From: Neoarius graeffei
Taxonomy: Eukaryota > Chordata > Actinopteri > Siluriformes > Ariidae
NCBI RefSeq assembly: GCF_027579695.1
Contig: NC_083582.1
Span: forward strand, 874,378-938,377
DNA length: 64,000 nucleotides
Direction: 5' to 3'
Under the pieces are notes generated by a model. It saw only the letters and a program-made list of their open reading frames with translations. It was not told the DNA's origin and searched no databases. Positions 21,380-32,183 of this stretch are shown piece by piece. The number at the start of each line of letters is the position of its first letter. Position 1 is the stretch's first letter. Made by a program: the position numbers and the translations under genes.

Positions 21380-22492
21380 ATGGCTAAAAGACCTACTGGG
21401 GGTGGATGCCAATGCCTGTTCACCCAACAGCAGGAACTTGCCATTGTGAACCTAGTCAGAGCAAACAATGCAATCCGTCTCCACCAGCTACGGCAACAAA
21501 TACTTGCAGATAGGCAAGTATTCAACAACATAAATCGAGTAAGCATTACCACTATCAGACGCATCTTGGTAAAGCACAACATGACCATGAGGCAATTGTA
21601 CAGGGTCCCATTTCAGAGGAACAGTGTCAGGGTCAAAGGACTTCGACATGAATATGTACAGGTAAGTGTTACAGTCCTTTACATTTACAATACAGAATGG
21701 GTGCAGTCCAGTAACAGCTGAATATGTACCATTGGATCAGTATCACATAGGTACCTGTGTGGTGGGGTGGGGCAGTTCTGTATGTGTAGTACTGTAGTTG
21801 TGTGCTTTGAGTAATGCCATCCACAAAATGTGTATTTTTTGTTACAGAGAAGCTTGGACATGGATGGAGCTGCACAGCCTCATGAATTTATTTATATTGA
21901 TGAGACTGGATTCAACCTTAGCAAAAATAGATGACAGGGACGTAATATAATTGGCCAAAGGGCAAATGTGCACATCCCGGGGCAGCGCAGTGGAAATATC
22001 ACATTGTGTGCTGCCATAAGCCTTCGAGGGCTACTACACCATCATGCCAAACTGGGTTCCTGTAATGCGCAACACATAATCACATTTCTAGATGCACTTC
22101 ATGATGCAGTTGTACAGGACAGACCAGAGCAGCCCAGGTTTGTTGTTGTCTGGGATAATGTTAGTTTCCATGGGGCTGCTCTGGTCCAGAACTGGTTCAC
22201 CAACCATGATCAATTTGAAGTTGTGTACTTGCCCCCTTACTCACCATTTCTAAACCCTATAGAAGAATTTTTTTCCGCTTGGAGATGGCGCGTCTATGAC
22301 CGCCAACCACATGCCCACATGCCTCTTCTGCAGGCAATGGAACAGGCCTGCGGAGACATTGAGGTAAGGTCAATCCAAGGATGGATTCGGCACACAAGGG
22401 GATATTTTCCCCGATGCTTAGCAAGAGAAGCCCTTGCTTGTGATGTTTATGAGATCCTGTGGCCAGACCCCAACAGACGGCAGGATCCATAA
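21380..22492 (+). pseudogene. IS630/Tc1-mariner-like transposase with intron and one nonsense codon
   Basis: Exon 1 (21380-21661) starts MAKRPTGGGCQCLFTQQQEL and carries a helix-turn-helix (SITTIRRILVKHNMTMRQLY). A GTAAGT...TTACAG intron (21662-21847) follows; exon 2 (21848-22492) keeps the frame and holds a DDE core: FIYIDETGFNL, VVVWDNVSFHG and PFLNPIEEFFSAWRW, with 35 residues between second Asp and Glu. Total about 308 codons, usual for the fish family annotated as IS630-like. The only defect is TGA at 21932-21934, where relatives have Arg, a likely CpG change. Flanks hold repeated ACAGTACTGTA words, but I could not fix the element ends. Confidence 0.75.
21662..21847 (+). other. spliceosomal intron in the transposase gene
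   Basis: Donor GTAAGT, acceptor TTTTTGTTACAG. It lies between codons, and the joined frame continues YVQ|RSLDMDG. Confidence 0.8.
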
Positions 22493-23094
22493 GCCCACTT
22501 ATGCACAATTGTGTTTTTCTGTGTTTACAGTAGTGTATTGTTTGCTTTATTTTTTTATTTTTGCTTTAACTGAATTTATTGTACTGTAAAGTACACTACT
22601 GTAATGTACAGTATTGAGTATTCCATATTTTGGTTGTTGTGAAACGTGCCTTCTGTGGAACTGAATAAAAACAGTGAAAACGAAAGACTGCAGTGTTTTA
22701 TATAAAGTAGACTAGTGTGTTGCTGCTGATCTGAAAGTGTATTCATATGATTCAAGTGGGTATCATTTTGTCATCAGAGTGACATTTTGACAAAGGATTG
22801 TTAGGTTTTGATAGCAGAGTTTCAATTTGACATAGATGTGAATGGTTTATTTCCCAATGCTGGATCTTATTTGCTTGTGTGTAGAGTTTTGACACAACAA
22901 GCCAAGTTTTGCAAAATGTGTTCAAGCAATGGGCAAAAACTGTAAAATCTCAGCCAACCACTTACAGACCTACACCAGAAAATCTGCTCATATCACTCTG
23001 GTTCTGTACTCCAGTGGCTCCCATAGCCACCCACATTCAGTTTAAAATCTTCCTACAAATATACAAAGCACTAAATTAAATTTAAATTCAATTG
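22493..23094. other. no recognisable gene
   Basis: AT-rich, with ACAGTA/TACTGT words near 22530-22620 that may be the right end of the transposon above. Nothing else seen. Confidence 0.4.
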
Positions 23095-23762
23095 AATTTT
23101 ATTTGTACACTGCCCTGCCAAAAAAAAAGTTCTGCACTCTTTGATTACAGCATGCATTTGCTGTGGCATTGTTTCAATAAACTTATTCAATGTCACAACA
23201 TTTATTTCAGTACAGAGTTGTATTAATTTTTCACCAAGATCTTGTGTTGAGGACGGGAGAGTCGAACCATTGCATAAAATCTTCCCAGCATCCCAAAGAC
23301 TCTCAGGTTGGGACTCTGTGGTGGTTAATTCATGTGTAAAATGATTCCTCATGCTCTCTGAACCACTCTTTCACTATCTGAGCCCAAATTTTATTCCCGT
23401 GCCATCATGGAATAAAAGCCCCACTGATGTGAACCTGGTCATTCAGTACATTCAGGTCATCAGCTGACTTCATTTTATTGCCCCATAACATTGCTGAGCC
23501 TCAACCTGTCCAACTGAATCAACCCCAGATCATCACACTGCCTCCAGAGGCATGTACAACAGACACTATGCATAATGGGGTGGAGCATCATTAGCTTCCC
23601 TTCTTACCCTGACACACCCATCACTAAGGAACAGGGTCAATCTGGACTCATCAGACCACATGACCTTTCTCCATCGCTCCAGAGTCCAATCTTTATGCTC
23701 CCTAACAAACTGAAGCCTTTTCTCCTGAACAACAAGTGGTTTTCTTATGGACACGCAGCTGT
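23095..23762 (-). pseudogene. Tc1-like transposon remnant
   Basis: Minus-strand fragments of a Tc1 transposase: EKRLQFVREHKDWTLERWRK then VMWSDESRLTLF (first Asp region, 23566-23754), and a decayed C-terminus near 23071-23352. The left end has a terminal-like CTGCCCTGCCAAAAAAAAAG. The 5' third is missing. Confidence 0.8.
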
Positions 23763-23763
23763 T

Positions 23764-23960
23764 TAGATTAGATTAGATTAGATAGAACTTTATTGATTCC
23801 TTTGGGCGGGTTCCCTCAGGGAAATTAAAATTCCAGCAGCATCATTACAGGATAAACAGAGAATAGAAAATAGAGAAAAAACTTCTAGATAAATTAAATT
23901 AAATTAAATTAAATTAAATTAAGTATTTACATATGCAAATATAAAAAGAATAAGATATGG
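23764..23960 (-). mobile_element. LINE 3' tail fragment with ATTAG and TTAAA repeats
   Basis: On the minus strand it reads AATTTCCCTGAGGGAACCCG, then CAATAAAGTTCTATC and (ATCTA)n, a typical fish LINE terminus. TAAAT repeats lie at 23888-23922. Confidence 0.5.
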
Positions 23961-24412
23961 GGAAGAGAGGAAGGGGGGAGGGGCCAGCAGGAGAGATATT
24001 GCACTTTATATTGCACATTGTCCAGTATTGCTTATTGTTAAGCTAGGCTACTGCTCCTTCCCATCCTCTTTTCTCCTGTTACCCCTCCTCCCCCCCAGAG
24101 AGGAGTTGTTTAGTCCCAGTCCTGTGAGTTCATTACACTGTGAGTGTGGAAATGCTCTTAATTTCACTACTAAACATAGTTAAGATAAGAGATAAGATAG
24201 CCTTTTATTATCCCACAAGGGGAAATTTACATTGTTACAGCAGCAAAATATATAAAGAGAAAAAGATAAGACAGTGAAAGAGCAGTGCAAAAGTACTAAG
24301 TATTATATATAAAAAAGAAATAAACTACAAATTAAGAGATAAGAAATTAACAAATTTGCATAAATTAAATGGTTAAAGGTGGAATTGCATGTGTAAGTAT
24401 TGCACAGGTATT

Positions 24413-27400
24413 CTCGTCTCGTCTCATCTTCGTCCGCTTATCCAGGGCCGGGTCGCGGAGGCAGCAGTCTGAGCATGGAAGCCCAAACTTCCCTTTCCCC
24501 AGACACCTCAGCCAGCTCCTCGGGAAGAACACCGAGGCGTTCCCAGGCCAGCCAAGAGACGTAGTCCCTCCAGCGTGTCCTGGATCTTCCCCAGGGCCTC
24601 CTCCCAGGGGGACATGCCTGGAATACCTCCCCAGGGAGGCATCCAGGAGGCATCCGAAAGAGATGCCCAAGCCACCTCAGCTGATTCCTCTCGATGTGGA
24701 GGAGCAGCGGCTCTACTCCGAGCTCCTCCCGAGTGACTGTGCTTCTCACCCTATCTCTAAGGGAGCGCCCAGCCACCCTGCGAAGGAAACTCATTTCGGC
24801 CGCTTGTATCCACGATCTTAATCTTTCGGTCATTACCCAAAGCTCATGACCATAGGTGAGAGTCGGAACGTAGATCGACCGGTAAATCGAGAGCTTTGCC
24901 TTTTGGCTCAGCTCCTTCTTCACCACAATGGACCGGTAAAGCGACCGCATCACTGCTGAGGCTGCACCAATCCACCTGTCGATCTCATGCTCTATCCTTC
25001 CCTCACTCGTGAACAAGATCCCAAGATACTTAAACTCCTCTACTTGAGGCAGGACTTCTCCACCAACCTGGAGAGGGCAAGCCACCCTTTTCCGGTCAAG
25101 AACTATGGCCTCGGACTTGGAGGTGCTGATTCTCATCCCAGCCGCTTCACACTCAACTGCAAACTGCCCCAGTGCATGCTGAAGGTCCTGGTTTGAAGAA
25201 GCCAACAGGACAACGTCATCCGCAAAAAGCAGAGATGAAATCCTGTGGTTTCCAAACAGCATTCCTTCCGGCCCCTGGCTGTGCCTAGAAATTCTGTCCA
25301 TAAAAATTATGAATAGAACCGGTGACAAAGGGCAGCCCTGCTGGAGTCCAACATGCACTGGGAACAGGTCTGACTTACTGTCGGCAATGTGAACCAGACT
25401 CCTGCTCCGTTCATATAGGGACCGGACAGCCCTTAGCAAAGAGCCCCGAACCCCATACTCCCGAAGCACCCCCCACAGAATACCATGAGGGACATGGTCG
25501 AATGCCTTCTCCAGATCCACAAAGCACATGTGGACTGGTTGGGCAAACTCCCATGAACCCTCAAGCACCCTATGAAGGGTATAGAGCTGGTCCAGTGTTC
25601 CGCAACCAGGACAAAAACCGCATTGTTCCTCCTGGATCCGAGGTTTGACTATTGGCTGAATTCTCCTCTCCAGTACCACAGTACCCTGGAGTAAACCTTC
25701 CCGGGGAGGCTGAGAAGTGTGATTCCCCTATAATTGGAGCACACTCTCCGGTCCCCTTTCTTAAAAAGAGGGACCACCACCCCAGTCTGCCACTCCAGAG
25801 GCACTGTCCCTGACTGGCACACGATGTTGCAGAGGCATGTCAGCCAAGACAGCCCCACAACATCTAGAGACTTGAGATACTCAGGGCGGATCTCATCCAC
25901 CCCCGGTGCCTTGCCACCGAAGAGCTTGCAGACCACCTCAGTGACTTCGGCTTGGGTAATGGACAAGTCCACCTCTGAGTCATCAGCCTCCAATTCCTCA
26001 ATGGAAGACATGATGGTGGGATTGAGGGGATCCTCAAAGTATTCCTTCCATCGCCCAACAATGTCCCCAGTCGAGGTCAACAGCTCCCCACCCGCACTGT
26101 AAATAGTGTTGGCAGAGTACTGTTTCCCCCTCCTGAGGTGCCGGATGGTTTGCCAGAATTTCTTCGAGTCCGACCGATAGTCCTCCTCTATGGCCTCACC
26201 GAACTCCTCCCAGTTCCGAGTTTTTGCCTCCGCAACTGCCCGAGCTGCAGCATGCCTGGCCTGCCGATACCCGTCAGCACCCGTCAGCTGCCTCAGGACT
26301 TCCAGAGGCCAACATGGCCCGATAGGACTCCTTCTTCAGCTTGACAGCATCCCTTACTTCCGGTGTCCACCACCAGGTTCAGGGATTGCTGCCACGACAG
26401 GCACCGGAGACCTTGTGGCCACAGCTCTGAACAGCTGCATCTACAATGGAGGTAGAGAACATGGTCCACTCAGACTCAATGTCCCCCACCTCCCTCAGAA
26501 GCTGGGAGAAGCTCTCCCGGAGGTGGGAGTTAAAGACCTCCCCGACAGAGTGCTTGGCCAGACATTCCCAGCAGACCCTCACCATACGTTTGGGCCTGCC
26601 AGGTCTGTCCGGCTTCCTCCTCTGCCAGTGGATCCAACTCACCACCAGGTGGTGATCAGTTGACAGCTCAGCCCCTCTCTTCACCCGAGTGTCCAAAACA
26701 TAGGGCCGGAGATCAGATAAAACGACAACAAAGTCGATCATCGACCTCCAACCTAAGGTGTCCTATTGCCACGTGCACTTATGGACACCCCTATGCTCGA
26801 ACATAGTGTTCATTATGGACAAACCATGACTAGCACAGAAGTCCAATAACAAAACACCACTCGGGTTCAGATCAGGGAGGCTGTTCCTCCCAATCACGCC
26901 CCTCCAGGTGTCACTGTCGTCGCCCATGTGAGCGTTGAAGTCCCCCACTAGAACAATGGAGTCCCCAGTCTGAGCACCTCTCAGTACCTCTCCCAGGGAC
27001 TCCAAGAAGGCCGGATACTCTATACTGTTATTCGGCCCATGGGCACAAACAACAGCAAGAGCCCTCTCCCCGATCTGAAGGCACAGAGAGATGACCCTCT
27101 CATTCACTGGGGTAAACTCCAACAGATGGTGGCTGAGCTGGGGAGCTATAAGCAAGCCCACACAAGCCCGCCGCCGCTCACCATGGGCAACTCCAGAGAA
27201 GTGGAGAGTCCAGCCCCTCTTGAGGAGCTGGGTTTCGGAGCCCAAGCTGTGCGTGGAGGTGAGCCTGACTATCTCTAGCCAGTACCTCTCAACCTCCCAC
27301 ACAAGCTCAGGCTCTTCCCCCCCAGCGAAGTGACATTCCATGTCCCAACAGCTAGCCGCTGTGTTTGGGGATCAGGTCATCAAGGCCCCTGCTTTCAACT

Positions 27401-27788
27401 GCCACCCAATCCACACTGCACCGGCCCCCTATGGCTACCTCTGTGGGTGGTGAACCCACAGGAGGTCGGGCCCACGTCACCGCTTCGGGCTGAGCCCAGC
27501 CAGGCCCCGTGGGCAAAGGCCTGGCCATCAAGCACTCACATACAAGCCCCAACCCCGGGCCTGGCTCCAGGGTGGGGCCCCGGCTGTGCCATACCGGGCG
27601 ACGTCACGGCCCTTGATCTATTATCCATAAGGGTTTTGGTGAACTGCTCTTGGTCTGGCCTGTCACCTAGGACCTGTCTGCCTTGGGAGACCCTAACAGG
27701 GGCGTAATGGCCCTGACAACATAGCTCCTAGGATCATTCAAGCACACAAACCCCTCCACCACAATAAGGTGGCAGTTCTAGGAGGGGT
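24413..27788 (-). mobile_element. Rex3-like RTE LINE, near complete, with target duplication
   Basis: Flanked by TGCACAGGTATT at 24401-24412 and 27789-27800, a perfect 12-bp duplication. The 3' end (minus) reads GGATAAGCGGACGAAGATGA then GACGAGACGAGA. GC-rich, unlike its surroundings. The coding remnant and C-terminus (GRRPWGRSRTRWRDYVSWLA) match what I know as Rex3-type elements of teleosts. Confidence 0.9.
24438..27341 (-). pseudogene. Rex3-like endonuclease/reverse transcriptase, frameshifted
   Basis: Minus strand. Endonuclease at 27341-26763 ([40 protein letters not shown]) continuing 26741-26379 in another frame (STDHHLVVSWI). RT at 26080-25649 (GAPGVDEIRPEYLKSL-like finger region, PLFKKGDRRVCSNYRGITLL) and 25679-24438 (CFVDLEKAFDHVPHGILW, SSLLFADDVVLLASS with the FADD site at 25215-25226, then thumb and C-terminus). 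At least three frame breaks, near 26750, 26230 and 25665. Not functional. Confidence 0.9.
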
Positions 27789-28072
27789 GCACAGGTATTA
27801 TTACCAGTATTAACCAGGTAGTATTGCACAAGTAGTCGGTATATTGCACAAGATCCATTTTAACCATGTGTAGCTAGCAGTTCACTGTAAAGTACTGATG
27901 CTGATAGTCAGTGCACACAGTATATGTTCAGAGGGGTTTCTATGGATGTAGAAGTGATCTGGACAGTATTGTTGATTATTGTGAGGAGCGTCTGGTGCTG
28001 TCCTTGGTGAGGTGCCGGTTGTACAGTCTCACAGCAGTAGGGAGGAAGGAGCTGCTGTATCTCTCCTTAAAG

Positions 28073-28840
28073 GAGTACGCCACCCCCAGGTGAAATTGAG
28101 TCAGTCCCTGTAGTTCCTAGAGTTGGATGAGTGAGCCAAAGCATTTTGTAGCCGACACAGCCATTGTCCTGATCTAGAAACGCCCCAGTTAGCTTTAGCT
28201 TAGCGTAGTCGCTGTAATCCGGCATGTCCAGCTAGCATTGTCGTTGCAAAAGTGAATCAAATAACTCAAGATTTTTTATAATTATTTCTCATGACCTGTA
28301 CATTCACATCGAGTACACATATCAATGCAAATTAACACGAATGGATTTACTAGACCAATTTATATCTGGAACTATTTTTGGCCACAGCACAGGCAAAGCA
28401 CCGCTGCAGGCGCAAAGACACCACACAGCACCACAACTTAGTAGTCACGCTGGTGTATTGACGGAAGTTGAGGGTTTTCAGGTGCTGCGTGGTGTCTTTG
28501 CTCCTGCAGCGGTGCTTTGCCTGTGCTGTGGCCGAAAATAGTTCCAGATATAAATTGGTCTAGTAAATCCCTTCATGTTAATTTGCATTGATATGTGTAC
28601 TCGATGTGAATGTACAGGTCATGAGAAATAATTATAAAAAATCTTGAGTTATTTGATTCACTTTTGCAATGACAGTGCTAGCTGGACACGCCGGATTACA
28701 GCGACTACGCTAAGCTAAAGCTAACCGGGGCATTTCTAGATCAGGACAATGGCTGGGTCAGCTACAAAACACTTTGGCTCACTCATCCAACTCTAGGGAC
28801 TGCAGGGACTGACTCAATTTCACCTGGGGGTGGCGTACTC
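28073..28840. mobile_element. 768-bp near-complete palindrome (foldback element)
   Basis: The left arm (28073-28432) and right arm (28481-28840) are inverted copies with scattered mismatches around a 48-nt centre. The ends read GAGTACGCCACCCCCAGGTG and its inverse. It has no coding capacity. It sits inside the polymerase C-terminus of an older LINE, with loss of about 40 residues of that frame. Superfamily unknown: a TA target site or a longer one cannot be separated because flanks and termini agree. Confidence 0.85.
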
Positions 28841-29047
28841 ACAGCCCAGGACACATCCTGCCTTCTGAATCAGTTTGTTCAGTTTTTTCCTCTTTGCTGT
28901 TGTGATACTGCTTCCCCAACAGACAACTCCATAGAATATGGCTGATGCCACCACAGAGTCATAAAAAGAGTTGTGAGTTAGACCAAAGATGAGATTTATG
29001 GATGTGGTGAAGGAGGACACAAGGATGGTTGGTGTGACAGAAGAAGA

Positions 29048-29122
29048 TACAGAGGACAGGAGTAGATGGGGGAACATTATCCACTGTGGTGACCCTTAAT
29101 GGAAACAGCCAAAAGAAGAAGA
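29048..29122 (+). mobile_element. RTE LINE 3' tail fragment
   Basis: ATCCACTGTGGTGACCCTTA then AACAGCCAAAAGAAGAAG matches the 3' end of the RTE element at 10963 in the opposite orientation, 5'-truncated to about 75 bp. Confidence 0.6.
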
Positions 29123-29299
29123 TTCTCCAGTGAATTAAAATGTGCATGCTATGGGGATCAAGTTCCATGCAGTTAGCAATCACACTGCGCACAAGCCCAA
29201 CCACATTGCATCTGAGTGCACTTCTTCCAAGTGGGTCAAGTGAACTGCACCTGAGTGTGGTATTCAGTGATAGCCAAACAAATCAGACTCAAATCGCTC

Positions 29300-29784
<485 letters not shown>

Positions 29785-30648
29785 GGGGGTCAAACATGCT
29801 CAGGTGTAGTATGGATTGCCTTGTGTGAGTGTACCCCAAGTTTACCTGCTGTGGTTTATACTTGGAACTGGTAAGTCATGGGCTGGAACATGACCTGCTA
29901 TATCTGGTGCCCTGGCCCCCAAATGTACACTATAATTGGGTGTCATACACATAGACATGAAAGACAACTTTGTGTTTAAGAAATAGACATCCAAAGGACT
30001 GAACCTAAACCCATAAGTTGTAGGCTCTAATGGACCTGCTAATGTAAACAACCTGTTAGTCTGTTAAACAGGATCCAATCCAAACAGTGGAAAAAAAATC
30101 TCTGTCTAATCCTACTATGTTTTCAAGTCTGAACATCAAAATATCATGGTTATGTCAAACAATGTGCTCAAAGTTCAACAGACTCAAAACAGAAACATCT
30201 CCACAATCTAATGTAAGGAGTACTGATAGTCATGACCCGTTGTCTGTCATTATGTGAGAGTAATCTATTATCCCACTTTACTTGATGTCAGTAGTGAAAT
30301 GTGGGGCAATCAGAAGCTACTTTTCAAACAACAGGGAATGGGTTCTTGAACTGACTTCAGGATTCTTTGAACCTTGGTGCCAGCTATCACATCAGCCTGC
30401 ATTTTCATCAGTTTTGAGCAGAACCATTGGAATCAAGGATTCATGATGAATGGAGGGCATTGCACAATGTATAATGGAAATAAACAGTAGTAGCAAGATG
30501 GTGGAGCACATTGATTGTCTGCGAGCTTTTGTTCTTTGCAGATATTTGTTTTCATTCTATTTTTCCATTGCATTCTCCCTTGCTGTGCTCTGCTTCCTCT
30601 CCAAACTAATGAAATGCTCACTGATGGTTTGTGCTATATTTATCCATC
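29785..30648. other. no recognisable gene
   Basis: Only short frames without motifs on either strand. Confidence 0.4.
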
Positions 30649-31714
30649 CATCCATTATCCGTAACCGCTTATCCTGTACAGGGTCACGGGCAAGCTGGAG
30701 CCTATCCCAGCTGACTATGGGTGAGAGGTGGGGTTCACCCTGGACAAGTCTCCAGATCATCGCAGCACTGACACTTAGGCTACGTTTACATTAGACCGTA
30801 TCTGTCTCGTTTTCTTCGCGGATGCACTGTCCGTTTACATTAAACCGCCTGGAAACGCCGGGAAACGGGAATCCGCCAGCGTCCACATATTCAATCTAGA
30901 TTGTGTCAGCTCCGGTGCTGTGTAAACATTCAGAATACGCGGATACGCTGTGCTGAGCTCTAGCTGGCGTCTCATTGGACAACATCACTGTGACATCCAC
31001 CTTCCTGATTCGCTGGCGTTGGTCATGTGACGCGACTGCTGAAAAACGGCGCGGACTTCCGCCTTGTATCACCTTTCATTAAAGAGTATAAAAGTATGAA
31101 AATACTGCAAATACTGATGCAAATACTGCCCACTGTGTAGTTATGATTGTCTTTAGGCTTGCCATCCTTCCACTTGCAAGTGGTAAGTGATCTGCGCTGG
31201 GATCACACACACAGCGGCTCAGTCCCGAATCACTGCTCGTGCGCTTCACTCACGCGCTCTGTGAGCTGCGCAGGGCCGGAGTGCGCACCCTCCAGAGGGC
31301 ACTCGCTGTTCAGGGCGGAGTGATTTGGAGCGCAGGATGCCTGCGGAGCCGAGCGTATCCGTGTATTGGTGTTGCTGTGTGCACGCAAATCGTGTATTGG
31401 TGTTGCTGTGTGCACACTAATCGTTTTAAAAACGTTAATCTGATGATCTGCTGATATGGTCTAATGTAAACATGGGCTTGGAGACAAACAACCATTCACA
31501 CTCACATTCTCACCTACGGTCAATTTAGAGCCATCAATTATCGTAACCTGCATATCTTTGGACTGTGGGGGAAACCAGAGCACCCAGAGGAAACCCACAC
31601 AGATGCAGGGAGAACATGCAAACTCCACACAGAAAGGCCCTCGCCGGCCGCTGGTCTCAAACCCAGAACCTTCTTGCTGTGAGGAAACAGTACTAACCAC
31701 TACACTACTGTGCC
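30649..31714 (-). mobile_element. old SINE (family A), split by a MITE
   Basis: Tail at left with an ATCCATCC-type end (30649-30666), body to about 30780, interrupted, then resuming at about 31482 to the tRNA-like head at 31714. More diverged than the other copies, so it is an older insertion. Confidence 0.85.
30779..31481. mobile_element. non-autonomous DNA transposon nested in SINE
   Basis: Terminal inverted repeats near TACGTTTACATTAGACCGTA and its inverse ATGGTCTAATGTAAACATG. Flanks are TTA at left and TTG at right, compatible with a decayed 3-bp target duplication (Harbinger-like), though this is weak. No transposase. A 25-bp CGTGTATTGGTGTTGCTGTG-type unit is repeated at about 31359-31412. 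Confidence 0.65.
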
Positions 31715-32180
31715 GCTGCTTGCTTGCTTTATTTGTTTATTTATTTATTTATTTATTTAAACCAGCTATATTTTGAGTCCAGCTGAGAACCAACTTTTCA
31801 AGTTCCAAACGAGTTTATTTTTTATCAAAATGCTCTGAATGTTTCAAAATTTGGTGCGCTAACCAGAATGGAACCTGTTACCTGTTGGTGGAAAAGGGGC
31901 AAGAGTGTGCTCCATTCCCTAAAACACACTTCACTGTACTCACCACCAGATGGTAGCAGAGTAGCAGTATTGCTCCATAACCAGGATGGAAAAATCTTGA
32001 GAGACCAAGAGAGAGACAGAATTATGAAGAGATGTGAAGAGATAGAATGGTGAAGAGAGAGCCTGAGAGACAGACAGGCAGACAGAGAGACAGACGGACA
32101 CAAAGAGAGAGAATGATGAAGATAAACTGACAGTATTATAGTTACATCCCCCCCTTCTTTATAATAATCCCAGACCATAT
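31715..32180. other. no gene; simple repeats
   Basis: (TTTA)n at 31731-31760 and a GA-rich stretch at 32004-32115. No recognisable coding sequence. Confidence 0.5.
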
Positions 32181-32183
32181 TTA

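Larger units (their letters stand above)
24181..29047 (-). mobile_element. old LINE, split into three pieces by two insertions
   Basis: Minus-strand pieces: 29047-28841 (polymerase C-terminus, SFYDSVVASAIFYGVVCWGS, KLNKLIQKAGCVLG), 28072-27801 (ERYSSSFLPTAVRLYNRHLT then KDSTRRSSQ-stop and UTR) and 24412-24181 (3' tail, AATTTCCCCTTGTGGGATAA). Between them lie the 768-bp palindrome and the Rex3-like element. About 40 residues expected between the two coding blocks are missing. Likely a jockey/CR1/Rex1-group LINE, not assigned further. Confidence 0.65.
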
